From positions 62,001-126,000 of the forward strand of contig NZ_PCPG01000004.1 of assembly GCF_002979655.1 (NCBI RefSeq): a stretch of 64,000 nucleotides of DNA, read 5' to 3'. The notes under the pieces were generated by a model. It was not told where the DNA came from and searched no databases. It saw only the letters and a list, made by a program, of their open reading frames with translations. The DNA comes from Microbacterium sp. MYb45. Lineage in GTDB: Bacteria > Actinomycetota > Actinomycetes > Actinomycetales > Microbacteriaceae. The translations under genes were made by a program, and so were the position numbers. Shown here piece after piece: positions 44,610-52,759 of this stretch (position 1 is the first letter of the stretch; each line of letters opens with the position of its first letter).

Positions 44610-45377
44610 ATGTCGAACGCCATCGCCGAAGCACCCGCGGACACGACCGCAGAGACCGGCATCCAGTCCTTCATCGTCACGTTCAACATCCGCCGGTTCG
44701 ACCCCGAGGTCGATGCCGAGCCGCACTGGGTCGACTACGACGTGGAGCTGTACTCCACCGATCGTGTCCTCGACGCGCTGCACAAGATCAAGTGGGAGGT
44801 CGACGGCTCGCTGACCTTCCGCCGCTCCTGCGCGCACGGCATCTGCGGCTCCGATGCCATGCGCATCAACGGCCGGAACCGCCTGGCCTGCAAGACGCTG
44901 ATCAAGGACCTCGACATCTCGAAGCCGATCTACGTCGAGGCCATCAAGGGCCTGCCGCTGGAGAAGGACCTCGTCGTCGACATGGAGCCGTTCTTCGCCT
45001 CGTACCGCGAGGTGCAGCCGTTCCTCGTCGCCAGCTCCGTCCCGGAGAAGGGCAAGGAGCGCGTCCAGACGATCGCCGACCGCGAGATCTTCGACGACAC
45101 CACCAAGTGCATTCTGTGCGCCGCGTGCACCTCGTCCTGCCCTGTGTTCTGGACCGACGGCCAGTACTTCGGCCCTGCCGCGATCGTGAACGCGCACCGC
45201 TTCATCTTCGACTCCCGCGACGACAACGCGGCCGTGCGTCTGGACATCCTCAACGACAAGGAAGGCGTATGGCGCTGCCGCACGACCTTCAACTGCTCCG
45301 AGGCCTGCCCGCGCGGCATCGAGGTCACCAAGGCCATCGCCGAGGTCAAGCAGGCGGTTCTTCGCGGCCGTCCCTGA
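44610..45377 (+). CDS. sdhB: Succinate dehydrogenase iron-sulfur subunit
   Basis: A 255-residue protein with a plant-type 2Fe-2S domain (SCAHGICGSDAMRINGRNRLAC, cysteines at about 73-93) and two C-terminal clusters: CILCAACTSSCPVFW, and CRTTFNCSEACPRGIEV. This is the normal 2Fe-2S, 4Fe-4S, 3Fe-4S arrangement. It starts two bases after the sdhA stop with GGAGAGGAAG in the sdhA end as ribosome site. Last gene of the operon; a hairpin follows. Confidence 0.95.
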   Translation: MSNAIAEAPADTTAETGIQSFIVTFNIRRFDPEVDAEPHWVDYDVELYSTDRVLDALHKIKWEVDGSLTFRRSCAHGICGSDAMRINGRNRLACKTLIKDLDISKPIYVEAIKGLPLEKDLVVDMEPFFASYREVQPFLVASSVPEKGKERVQTIADREIFDDTTKCILCAACTSSCPVFWTDGQYFGPAAIVNAHRFIFDSRDDNAAVRLDILNDKEGVWRCRTTFNCSEACPRGIEVTKAIAEVKQAVLRGRP

Positions 45378-45401
45378 CGCGCCCCGCAGGCCAACATCCG
45401 A

Positions 45402-45434
45402 GAACAGGCGGTTCCCTTCCGGGGCCGCCTGTTC
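45402..45434 (+). terminator. Hairpin after sdhB
   Basis: GAACAGGCGG (45402-45411) pairs with CCGCCTGTTC (45425-45434); the 13-base loop has further CCC/GGG potential. A second exact CCGCCTGTTC at 45443-45452 could replace the right arm. Confidence 0.65.
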
Positions 45435-45499
45435 CCATGTCTCCGCCTGTTCACGCGTCTCCGGCTGTTCTCACGTCCCCGGCTGCTCTCGCATCGCGC
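45428..45499 (+). repeat. 18-bp tandem repeat, three full copies and a degenerate fourth
   Basis: CCTGTTCCCATGTCTCCG (45428), CCTGTTCACGCGTCTCCG (45446), GCTGTTCTCACGTCCCCG (45464), then GCTGCTCTCGCATCGCGC (45482). It fills the space between the sdhB hairpin and the promoter of the YihY-like gene. The first unit is also the right arm of the hairpin. Confidence 0.75.
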
Positions 45500-45521
45500 G
45501 GCCCTTGGATAGGGTGGGGAC

Positions 45522-46730
45522 GTGTCTGAACCCGATGGCTCCGCGGCCGAGCCCGGTCGCCTCGATGCGGCCGTCGAGCGCGCGACCGCACTCACGCAGC
45601 GCACTCTCGGCCTGTTTCCCGTCCGCGTCTGGCGACACTTCCTGCAGCGCAACGGGTTCCTGCTCGCTGCGGGCGTGAGCTATCAGGCGCTCTTCGCGAT
45701 CTTCGCGGCGATCTACCTCGCCTTCGCCATCGCCGGGCTCTGGCTCGGCGGCAGCGAAGAAGCCGTCAACGGTCTGATCGACATGATCAACAGGTACATC
45801 CCCAACCTGATCCTCCCCGAGGGTGGCGTCTTCACGCCGGAACAGGTGCAGGACGTCGCCGCGAGCACCGCCAACGTCCTGGGTATCACCGGCCTGATCG
45901 CCCTCGGAACCGTCATCTGGACGGCCATCGGCTGGGTGACGTTCTCGCGGCGAGCGACCAGGGACATCTTCGGCCTTCCTCCGGACCGGCGCAGCTACGT
46001 CATCCTGAAGGCCCGGGACCTGCTCGCCGCACTGATCTTCGGCGTCTCGTTGATCGTCGGCTCCCTCCTCAGCTCCGCCAGCGCCGCCGTGTTGAGCTGG
46101 CTCCTCAGTCTGCTGGGCTGGGATTCCGGCTCGGACGGGCTGAACCTCGGCATCCGCATCGCGACCGTCATCGTGTCGTTCGCCATCATGTCGACGGCGC
46201 TGGCCGCCATGGTCCGCTTCCTCACAGGGACGTCCCTGCAGTGGCGGACGATCTGGCCCGGTGCCCTTCTCGGCGGCGGCGCGATGACCGTTCTCCAGTA
46301 CGGAGCCGGTTTCCTTTTGAGCTATACCCCGTCGAATCCGCTGCTCGCGACCTTCGCCATCTTCATCGGCCTCCTGCTGTGGTTCCGCGTCAACGGCGTC
46401 GTGATGCTGGTGGCCTCGTCGTGGATCGCGGTCGCCGCGCAGGACCGGGATCAGCCCCTGTTGGAGCAGACCGAGGCGGAGCGCCGCCTGATCGAGTACG
46501 AGACCCTGCTCACCGCGGCGCGGATCCGTGTGCGGGAGGCTCGCGAGGCCCGCGACGCCGCCCCGTGGTTCCAGGCATGGACGGCGGGACGAGCGCTGCG
46601 CGCCGCGGAGAACGAGCTCGCGGCTCTCGAGGCGTCCCCTCCCCCGCCCGTGGATTCCCCCACCCCCTTCGCGCAGCGACTCATCGCCGACCTGCACCGG
46701 CCGGATCGGGATGTCGGCGGCGCTCGTTAG
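45522..46730 (+). CDS. YihY/virulence factor BrkB family membrane protein
   Basis: A 402-residue protein with about six hydrophobic segments between residues 40 and 310. It begins its core with RNGFLLAAGVSYQALFAIFA and has PGALLGGGAMTVLQYGAGFLL and NPLLATFAIFIGLLLWFRVNGVVMLVASSWIA-type sequence late (about 265-300). The C-terminal 95 residues form a charged helix and a proline-rich stretch. The family is widespread but its function is not settled. The GTG lies six bases after TAGGGT (45510-45515). Its TAG stop is shared with the -10 of xthA. Confidence 0.85.
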   Translation: MSEPDGSAAEPGRLDAAVERATALTQRTLGLFPVRVWRHFLQRNGFLLAAGVSYQALFAIFAAIYLAFAIAGLWLGGSEEAVNGLIDMINRYIPNLILPEGGVFTPEQVQDVAASTANVLGITGLIALGTVIWTAIGWVTFSRRATRDIFGLPPDRRSYVILKARDLLAALIFGVSLIVGSLLSSASAAVLSWLLSLLGWDSGSDGLNLGIRIATVIVSFAIMSTALAAMVRFLTGTSLQWRTIWPGALLGGGAMTVLQYGAGFLLSYTPSNPLLATFAIFIGLLLWFRVNGVVMLVASSWIAVAAQDRDQPLLEQTEAERRLIEYETLLTAARIRVREAREARDAAPWFQAWTAGRALRAAENELAALEASPPPPVDSPTPFAQRLIADLHRPDRDVGGAR

Positions 46731-46740
46731 GCTTGTGAGC
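46728..46740 (+). promoter_or_regulatory. Leaderless -10 of xthA built on the YihY-like stop codon
   Basis: TAGGCT at 46728-46733 starts with the TAG stop of the upstream gene and ends seven bases before ATG 46741. Confidence 0.55.
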
Positions 46741-47580
46741 ATGCCTCATCTGCGTATCGCCACGGTCAATGTCAACGGAATCCGAGCCGCGGCTCGCAAC
46801 GGGATGAGCAGCTGGCTCGACGAGGCCGGAATCGACATCCTCACGCTCCAGGAGGTGCGCGGGCAGGACGAGCACCTCGAAGCCGCGCTGCCCGGCTGGT
46901 CGTTCGTGCACGACGAGGCCACCGCCAAGGGTCGCGCGGGCGTCGCCATCGCGAGTCGTACGCCGGCCATCGCGTCGCGCACCGAGTTCGGTGCTGCGGA
47001 CTTCGACTCGAAGGGCCGCTGGATCGAGGCTGACTACCTGCTCGGAGACCGTCCGCTCACCGTCGTGAGCGCGTACGTGCACTCCGGCGAGGCCGACACC
47101 CCGAAGCAGGACGAGAAGTGGAAGTTCCTCGACGCGTTCGGCACGCGGCTCGGCGAACTCGGCGCCGACGGTGCGCTCGCCCTCGTCACCGGGGACCTCA
47201 ACGTCGGGCACCGTGAGCTCGACATCAAGAACTGGCGTGGCAACCGCAAGAAGGCCGGATTCCTGCCCCGTGAGCGTGCCTACTTCGACCGCTTCCTCGG
47301 CGAGTCGGGCGCAGAGATCACCGCCGTCGACGGCACGATCGGCACGGGCCTCGGGTGGGTCGACGTCGGCCGCCGCTTCCACGGCGAGATCGACGGGCCG
47401 TACACATGGTGGTCGATGCGCGGTCAGGCATTCGACAACGACTCGGGGTGGCGCATCGACTACCACCTCGCCACGCCGGCACTCGCCGAGCGCGTCGCGA
47501 CCTATCACGTCGCCCGCGCGGCGGCCTACGACCAGCGCTGGAGCGATCACGCTCCGGTCGTCGTCGACTACTCGTACTGA
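46741..47580 (+). CDS. xthA: Exonuclease III / AP endonuclease
   Basis: A 279-residue EEP-family nuclease. Opening RIATVNVNGIRAAARNGMSSWL; metal Glu in DILTLQEVRGQ (about 38); GDLNVGHRELDIKNW with catalytic Asp and Asn (about 150); and the final SDHAPVVVDY His. It repairs abasic sites and trims 3' ends. The ATG at 46741 fits the family start; the longer upstream frame lies inside the YihY-like gene. The last 13 bases overlap the convergent DUF4166 gene. Confidence 0.93.
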   Translation: MPHLRIATVNVNGIRAAARNGMSSWLDEAGIDILTLQEVRGQDEHLEAALPGWSFVHDEATAKGRAGVAIASRTPAIASRTEFGAADFDSKGRWIEADYLLGDRPLTVVSAYVHSGEADTPKQDEKWKFLDAFGTRLGELGADGALALVTGDLNVGHRELDIKNWRGNRKKAGFLPRERAYFDRFLGESGAEITAVDGTIGTGLGWVDVGRRFHGEIDGPYTWWSMRGQAFDNDSGWRIDYHLATPALAERVATYHVARAAAYDQRWSDHAPVVVDYSY

Positions 47581-48233
47581 CCCGATCCGGGGGCGGCCCC
47601 GGCGTCGCGGTCGGTGTGCTCCGCGTGACGGTACCAACCGCGGTACTCGAGGACTGTTCCGAGCACGGGGTTCGTGGCGCGCATCGCGATGGTGCGACGC
47701 TGCTCGGCGTCGTCCCAGCCGTCGACGAGGTCGACATCGAGGCGCAGGATGCCGCGAAGTGTGATCCGGTGTCTGCCGACCCGCAGGGCCACCGCGCGGG
47801 AGCGCATCCGCAGGGCGCCCTCCGACGTGACGGCGCACTCCTCGAGCATCTCCACGCGCCCGCGAACGCCCAGTACGTTGTGGAGGATCCCGGGGCGCTC
47901 GGTCACCGTGAGGCGATCGGAGATGTGCTGGATCGCCCCGGGAAACCGGAACTCCCGCCGGGCGGCGAGGGTCGCCCGGCCCGATCTCGATCGGCCGGCC
48001 ACCGTGTCGATCCGGAACGGGACATCGCGGGCGAAACGCGTGACGAGCAGTCCGGGTCCCACCACCGGGTAGCCCAGAGCGGTCAGCCGCCCGAACCGGC
48101 TGCCGGCGACCGAGAACACGCCGACCGCGCTGTCGCTCTCGGCCTCCACCCGCATCTGCGCGAGGATCTCCGGGTGCAGCCGCTCCGCGTCGTCGCCGAG
48201 CGCGGCGAGGAAGACGGCGCCCCTGGCCGTCAT
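47568..48233 (-). CDS. DUF4166-domain protein, copy 2
   Basis: A 221-residue protein. Family marks: LGDDAERLHPEILAQMRVE near the N-terminus, DVPFRIDTVAG (about 69), and the C-terminal RATNPVLGTVLEYRGWYRHAE. The family is uncharacterised, though its domain is often found with NAD-binding dehydrogenases or lipid-related proteins. The ATG overlaps the stop of copy 1 by four bases; the two paralogues share a 20-bp identical DNA block. The 3' end overlaps xthA by 13 bp. Confidence 0.75.
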   Translation of the reverse strand: MTARGAVFLAALGDDAERLHPEILAQMRVEAESDSAVGVFSVAGSRFGRLTALGYPVVGPGLLVTRFARDVPFRIDTVAGRSRSGRATLAARREFRFPGAIQHISDRLTVTERPGILHNVLGVRGRVEMLEECAVTSEGALRMRSRAVALRVGRHRITLRGILRLDVDLVDGWDDAEQRRTIAMRATNPVLGTVLEYRGWYRHAEHTDRDAGAAPGSGQYE

Positions 48234-48913
48234 TCGCGAAGCTCCTCACGATAGGGCTTGACGGTCGCAGGCGCCGGCCCCTCGACGAACTCGCACGTGA
48301 ACGCGCCGCGGTAGCCGAACAGGAATCCGAGGATGTCGTTGTGGATCTCGAGATCGATCAGGAACCGCTGCTGCTCATCGTCGTATCTCTCCCGCAGCCG
48401 CGCCCGCCCGCTGAACAGCATCGGGAATCGGAAGGCGAGAGGCCCCTCGTAGAACCGCTGCTCGCCGGAGGTCAGCTGCAGAGCGCCGTCGTCGGTGACG
48501 GCCAGGTCGAGGTCGACCGCCAGGTGCTGATGCGTGCCCAGATAGTCGACCACTCGACGGCGGGCGTCGCTGTAGATCATGGTGGCGTCGAAGCGTCGGC
48601 GACGACCGGGGCGCACTTCCATCGTCCGGACGAACGTCACGGTCTCACGGCCGAAATCATCGAGGTACGCATGGTTGTCTATCCGGAACGGGACATCGCG
48701 TCCGCGCTCCGGGAAGAGGATGTTCCGGAACGTCCCGATCAGCAAGAAGGGCAGCGTCCACCAGGGGCCACGACGCACCTCCGTCATCGTGCCGCGTCCG
48801 ATGCAGCCGTACCCGGCCTCGACGCCGACCCCGAAGCGACGCTGGAGCTGCGGGTGGAGCCGGGCGAAATCGTCTCCGAGCGCGCGCTCGAAGATACCGG
48901 TCGACGTCGTCAT
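48230..48913 (-). CDS. DUF4166-domain protein, copy 1
   Basis: A 227-residue paralogue of the following gene. It shares FERALGDDFARLHPQLQRRF, DVPFRIDNHAYLDDFG, and EIHNDILGFLFGYRGAFTCEF at the end. The N-terminal part has an extra hydrophobic WWTLPFLLIGTFRNILF. GAGGAG lies six bases before the ATG. It overlaps the SRPBCC gene stop by four bases. A tandem duplication that has diverged strongly at protein level is the simplest account. Confidence 0.75.
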   Translation of the reverse strand: MTTSTGIFERALGDDFARLHPQLQRRFGVGVEAGYGCIGRGTMTEVRRGPWWTLPFLLIGTFRNILFPERGRDVPFRIDNHAYLDDFGRETVTFVRTMEVRPGRRRRFDATMIYSDARRRVVDYLGTHQHLAVDLDLAVTDDGALQLTSGEQRFYEGPLAFRFPMLFSGRARLRERYDDEQQRFLIDLEIHNDILGFLFGYRGAFTCEFVEGPAPATVKPYREELRE

Positions 48914-49554
48914 GCGATCTCCTCGAGCGATCTCGGTGCGTCGTCCATGATCGTGCGCCCGGTGCGGCGGGCAGGTCGCGATCGACAGTTCCGCGCACGG
49001 GGCCGATATCCGCGGCGCAGCGACCGCCATCCGCTGGCTTGCTCCGGGGAGGTCCCCTCTTCCGCCCACATCCGCAGGCGGTCGAAACTCCGCGCGGTCA
49101 GCCACCACACGAACGGGCGGATGAGGAGCGGGTCGCACAGGCGCCCGAGCCATCCCCATCCCGGCACGTAGTCGTAGCCGGTCAGGAATCGCACGCCCTC
49201 CGGCGTCGGGATGTAGCGCCAGTACCCGCGACCCGCGCCCAGCGGGGACAGGGCGTCCTCCGTGTCGAACAGCAGAGCCGAAGTCCGCTCCCCGGCAGGT
49301 CCCTCGCGGGTGGCGAGGGAGACTCCCGTGCCGCGGATCGTGTGCACCCCGAGGTCGAGCTCGTATCGGAACTCCCGTGCGCCGTCCGATCGCGTGCGCT
49401 GCGGAACGATGTCGCTGAATCGCGCATCCCAGCGCACGTGAGAGGCGGGATCCTGCGTCAGCCGCCAGACCTCCTCCAGCGGCGCGCGGATGAGGACCTC
49501 GACGTAGAGGGCTTCGTCCCCTCGTCTGCGGCGGAGAGGGGATTCGGGCGTCAT
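48910..49554 (-). CDS. SRPBCC (START-like) family protein
   Basis: A 214-residue protein with a START-like domain over residues 14-150: YVEVLIRAPLEEVWRLTQDPASHVRWDARFSDI (described), then TGYDYVPGWGWLGRLCDPLLIRPFVWWLTARSFDRLRMWAEEG-type C-terminal helix. Such folds bind hydrophobic ligands. The C-terminus is Arg-rich. It begins a three-gene operon with the two DUF4166 proteins. The ATG is six bases after TACGAT (49566-49561), divergent from trpS. Confidence 0.75.
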   Translation of the reverse strand: MTPESPLRRRRGDEALYVEVLIRAPLEEVWRLTQDPASHVRWDARFSDIVPQRTRSDGAREFRYELDLGVHTIRGTGVSLATREGPAGERTSALLFDTEDALSPLGAGRGYWRYIPTPEGVRFLTGYDYVPGWGWLGRLCDPLLIRPFVWWLTARSFDRLRMWAEEGTSPEQASGWRSLRRGYRPRARNCRSRPARRTGRTIMDDAPRSLEEIA

Positions 49555-49560
49555 GCGCCC

Positions 49561-49599
49561 ATCGTATGGGCCCCGCACACACCCCATAGGATTGAGGGT
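49561..49599. promoter_or_regulatory. Divergent leaderless promoters of the SRPBCC operon and trpS
   Basis: Minus-strand TACGAT (49566-49561) serves ATG 49554; plus-strand TAGGAT (49587-49592) serves GTG 49600 with a seven-base spacer. Start codons are 45 bp apart. Confidence 0.55.
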
Positions 49600-50604
49600 G
49601 TGACGAAACCGCGCCTTTACTCCGGAATGCAGCCCTCCGCCGACTCCCTCCAGATCGGCAACTACATCGGCGCGCTGCTCCAGTGGCGAGACCTGCAGAG
49701 CTCCTACGATGCCTACTTCTCGGTCGTCGACCTGCACGCGCTCACCGTCGCACAGGACCCGGCGGAACTCCGTGAGAAGACCCGACGCACCGCCGCGCAG
49801 TACATCGCCGCGGGCATCGAGCCGTCGCTGTCGACCCTGTACGTGCAGTCCCATGTGCGCGCGCACGCCGAGCTCGCCTGGATCCTCAGCACGATCACCG
49901 GTTTCGGCGAAGCCGGCCGCATGACGCAGTTCAAGGACAAGTCGACGCGGTACGGAGCCGATGCCACCAGCGTCGGCCTGTTCACGTATCCGGTCCTCAT
50001 GGCCGCCGACATCCTGCTCTACCAGACCGATGTGGTGCCGGTGGGCGACGACCAGAAGCAGCACGTCGAGCTCACCCGTGATCTCGCCGAACGCTTCAAC
50101 TCCCGCTTCGGCGAGACATTCACGGTGCCGATGCCGGTCATCCAGAAGGAGACCGCGCGCATCTACGACCTGCAGAACCCGACCGCCAAGATGTCGAAGT
50201 CGGCGGAGAGCGACGCGGGAGTCCTGTGGATGCTCGACGACCCGGCGAAGTCGGCGAAGAAGATCATGCGCGCGGTGACCGACAACGAGGGCTCCGTGCG
50301 CTTCGACCGGGAGAACAAGCCCGGCGTCTCGAACCTCCTCACGATCTACGCGGCCCTCAGCGGCCGCCAGGTCGCCGCGATCGAGGACGAGTACGCGGGT
50401 CGCGGCTACGGCGACTTCAAGAAGGGCCTCGCCGAGGTGGTCGTGAACGAGTTCGAGCCCGTGCGCGCGCGTGCACTCGAACTGCTCGACGATCCTGCAG
50501 AACTCGACCGCATCCTGGCCGAGAACGCCGGCCGTGCGGACGCCGTCGCCGATGCGACCCTCTCGAACGTGTACGACCGCGTGGGGCTCCTCCGGCGCGT
50601 CTGA
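49600..50604 (+). CDS. trpS: Tryptophanyl-tRNA synthetase
   Basis: A 334-residue class I synthetase. HIGH-like motif SADSLQIGNYIGALLQW (about 10-26), tryptophan-site residues in ADILLYQTDVVPVGDDQKQHVELTRD-type sequence (about 125-150), and KMSKS (about 195). It charges tRNA-Trp. Start: GTG at 49600, seven bases after TAGGAT; the longer upstream frame is antisense to the SRPBCC gene. Confidence 0.96.
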   Translation: MTKPRLYSGMQPSADSLQIGNYIGALLQWRDLQSSYDAYFSVVDLHALTVAQDPAELREKTRRTAAQYIAAGIEPSLSTLYVQSHVRAHAELAWILSTITGFGEAGRMTQFKDKSTRYGADATSVGLFTYPVLMAADILLYQTDVVPVGDDQKQHVELTRDLAERFNSRFGETFTVPMPVIQKETARIYDLQNPTAKMSKSAESDAGVLWMLDDPAKSAKKIMRAVTDNEGSVRFDRENKPGVSNLLTIYAALSGRQVAAIEDEYAGRGYGDFKKGLAEVVVNEFEPVRARALELLDDPAELDRILAENAGRADAVADATLSNVYDRVGLLRRV

Positions 50605-50626
50605 GCCGCGCCCTAGGATGGGGGAC

Positions 50627-51208
50627 GTGACTGATCCACAGCTGCCTCCCCCTTCCGGCGCCGAGCCCTTCGCGCCGCCGGCACCGCCCGCCGCACCGCC
50701 GTACGCAACGATTCCGAACGCTCCGGCCGCCGCGTATCCGGCAGCCCCTCCGGGCGCGTACCAGGTTCCCGTCGGCGGCTACGCCTCTCCGGCGGGCGCC
50801 TACACGGCCCCCGACACCACGGTCCGCCCGTCCGGCCTGTTCGGGACGATCGCGCTGATCCTCGCGCTCCTCGCCGCGGTCGTCACCCCCATCATCGCCG
50901 GCATCGCGGCCTTCGAGATCGGGCGCGTCCTCCCGCAGGGCGTGACGACGTCGACAACCGAAGACCTCAGCGTTCTCTCCCCTGCACGGGACCAGGTCCT
51001 CTGGGCCGAGCTGTCCTTCTGGATCGGCACGGTCCTCGGGATCGCCGCGATCGTGATCGGCATCATCGCCATCGCCAAGCGCAGGGGCCGTGGCGCCGGT
51101 ATCGCGGCCGTCGTCGTCGCCGTGCTCGGCGCGGTCATCTTCTTCACCGTGCTGGTCGCCGCGCTCGCGGCCGGAAGCGCCGCAGGCTTCGCGACCTACA
51201 CGTCCTGA
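50627..51208 (+). CDS. Proline-rich membrane protein (DUF4190-like)
   Basis: A 193-residue protein. Residues 1-65 are Pro/Ala/Tyr-rich and probably cytoplasmic and disordered. Three hydrophobic segments follow: about 70-92, 125-145 and 155-180. The pair-of-helices GIAAIVIGIIAIAKRRGRGAGIAAVVVAVLGA type region resembles DUF4190/DUF4352-associated small membrane proteins. Function unknown. The GTG sits seven bases after TAGGAT (50614-50619). It converges on pth. Confidence 0.7.
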   Translation: MTDPQLPPPSGAEPFAPPAPPAAPPYATIPNAPAAAYPAAPPGAYQVPVGGYASPAGAYTAPDTTVRPSGLFGTIALILALLAAVVTPIIAGIAAFEIGRVLPQGVTTSTTEDLSVLSPARDQVLWAELSFWIGTVLGIAAIVIGIIAIAKRRGRGAGIAAVVVAVLGAVIFFTVLVAALAAGSAAGFATYTS

Positions 51209-51244
51209 CGACGCTCTCGGAGCAGCGGGAGCGCCACCGCGGCG

Positions 51245-51826
51245 TCAGCGCGGTGCGTGGTGCTTCTGCTGCGCCGCGAGAAGACCTTCACCGACGAGGA
51301 GCTCGACCGCGTCGGCGGCATCATCGACGAGGATGGGCAGGTTCGGCCGTTCCTCTTTGCCGAAGGGTGAGAGGACCCAGTCAGCGGGATCCTGGCGGCC
51401 GACAGGTCGACCGATCCCCACGCGCACACGGGGGAACTCCGCTGTTCCGAGCGCCCGAGCGACGTCCCGCACCCCGTTGTGGCCGCCGTGCCCACCGCCG
51501 ATCTTGAGCCTGACCGTGTCGAAGGGGATGTCGAGTTCGTCGTGCACGACGACGACCTGCTCTGCGGGCACCGAGTAGAAGCGCGCCAATGCCGCGACCG
51601 GGGTGCCCGAGACGTTCATGAAGGTGTTCGGCTTGGCCAGGACGAGCTTGTCCGCGCCAGGACGCAGCCACGTCTCGACGACGCGCGCTCCCCCTTTGTG
51701 CTCCCGGAACGCCTCGCTGCGTCGCGAGGCCAGCTCATCGACCACCATCTGACCGATGTTGTGCCGGGTGGTCTCATATCGCGGGCCCGGGTTGCCGAGT
51801 CCCACCACGAGCCAGGTCGATGCCAT
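51245..51826 (-). CDS. pth: Peptidyl-tRNA hydrolase
   Basis: A 193-residue enzyme. Start MASTWLVVGLGNPGPRYETTRHNIGQMVV carries the catalytic His (TRHNIG, about 24); KPNTFMNVSG, HDELDIPFDTVRLK and GGGHGGHNG are all present. It releases peptides from stalled peptidyl-tRNA. GAGAGGA lies eight bases before the ATG. It follows rplY on the same strand, the usual pairing, after a long hairpin. Confidence 0.95.
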   Translation of the reverse strand: MASTWLVVGLGNPGPRYETTRHNIGQMVVDELASRRSEAFREHKGGARVVETWLRPGADKLVLAKPNTFMNVSGTPVAALARFYSVPAEQVVVVHDELDIPFDTVRLKIGGGHGGHNGVRDVARALGTAEFPRVRVGIGRPVGRQDPADWVLSPFGKEERPNLPILVDDAADAVELLVGEGLLAAQQKHHAPR

Positions 51827-51871
51827 GTCGTCGTCCTCTCCCCGCCCGGTGCGAGCCCCGGTCAGGATACG

Positions 51872-51906
51872 ACAGAGGGGACGCGATCGGATCGCGTCCC
51901 CTCTGT
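51872..51906 (-). terminator. Hairpin between rplY and pth
   Basis: A perfect 16-bp stem ACAGAGGGGACGCGAT/ATCGCGTCCCCTCTGT with a three-base loop, 17 bp after the rplY stop. No T-run follows on the minus strand. Confidence 0.7.
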
Positions 51907-51923
51907 GATGAATCAGTCGGAGA

Positions 51924-52535
51924 TCACTCCGCGGCAGCCTCTTCGGCAGCCTCGGCGGCCTCGGTGCTCTCGCCCTCGGCGTCATCCTCGGTGGGTGCGG
52001 CCGGGACGGAGATCGCGACGACGAGGACCTCGGGGTCGGAGAGCAGCGTGGAGCCCTTGGGGAGCTTCACGTCGGCGCCGGTGATGTGCGCGCCCTCTTC
52101 CAGGCCCTCGACCGAGACCTCGATGTTCTGCGGGATGTGCGTGGCCTCGGCCTCGATCGAGAGCGTGGTCGCGTCGAGGTTCACGATGGTGCCGGAAGCC
52201 GACTCACCGGTGACGATGATCGGCACGTCGATCGCGACCTTCTCGCCCTTCTTCACGACGAGCAGGTCGATGTGCTCGATGATCTGGTGCACCGGGTCGC
52301 GCTGAACATCCTTGACGAGGGCGAGCTGGCCCTTGCCCTCGATGTCGAGCTCGAGCAGCGCGTTGGCGCGGCGGATGATGAGCGAGACCTGGTGGCCCGG
52401 CAGCGCGACGTGCACCGGCTCGGTGCCGTGGCCGTAGATGACGGCGGGGATCTTGCCGGCGGCGCGGAGGCGGCGGGCGAAGCCCTTGCCGAAGCTCTCG
52501 CGGAGCTCGGCCTGGACCTTGGTGTCTTCAGACAT
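51924..52535 (-). CDS. rplY: Ribosomal protein L25/general stress protein Ctc
   Basis: A 203-residue long-form L25 (CTC type). The N-terminal 5S-rRNA-binding domain covers about 1-95 (LRESFGKGFARRLRAAGKIPAVIYGHG). The TL5-like beta domain covers about 96-180, and an acidic Glu/Ala tail ends the protein. AAGGAG lies seven bases before the ATG. The promoter hexamers lie some 160 bp upstream, leaving a long leader that might allow ribosomal-protein feedback. Confidence 0.94.
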   Translation of the reverse strand: MSEDTKVQAELRESFGKGFARRLRAAGKIPAVIYGHGTEPVHVALPGHQVSLIIRRANALLELDIEGKGQLALVKDVQRDPVHQIIEHIDLLVVKKGEKVAIDVPIIVTGESASGTIVNLDATTLSIEAEATHIPQNIEVSVEGLEEGAHITGADVKLPKGSTLLSDPEVLVVAISVPAAPTEDDAEGESTEAAEAAEEAAAE

Positions 52536-52693
52536 GGGGTTCTCCTTCGGGGCACGCAGCGAAGGCGCCGCGCGGTGGTCTTGGAATTGTCGAACTCGCT
52601 GACGCAGGAGGAAAGCCACCGGGCTTGCTTCGCCGCGTCGATAACGGATGAACGCGCACGCGCAGAAGCATCCCTCGCCGAGGTACAGCCTCA

Positions 52694-52733
52694 ATGGTAC
52701 CGGATGACCCGATAGGCTGAGGACACCCGGTAC
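52694..52733. promoter_or_regulatory. Dyad-flanked divergent promoter between rplY and a small membrane gene
   Basis: GTACCGGATGACC (52697-52709) is an 11-of-13 inverted match to GGACACCCGGTAC (52721-52733). The plus-strand -10 TAGGCT (52713-52718) lies between the arms, and minus-strand TACCAT (52699-52694) overlaps the left arm. Confidence 0.45.
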
Positions 52734-52759
52734 TTTTCTGCAGAACACGGAGAACCCCC

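Noticed and set aside
45428..45499. Possible CRISPR array
   Set aside because: Units are 18 bp, contiguous and degenerate, without spacers or cas genes; they are simple tandem repeats.
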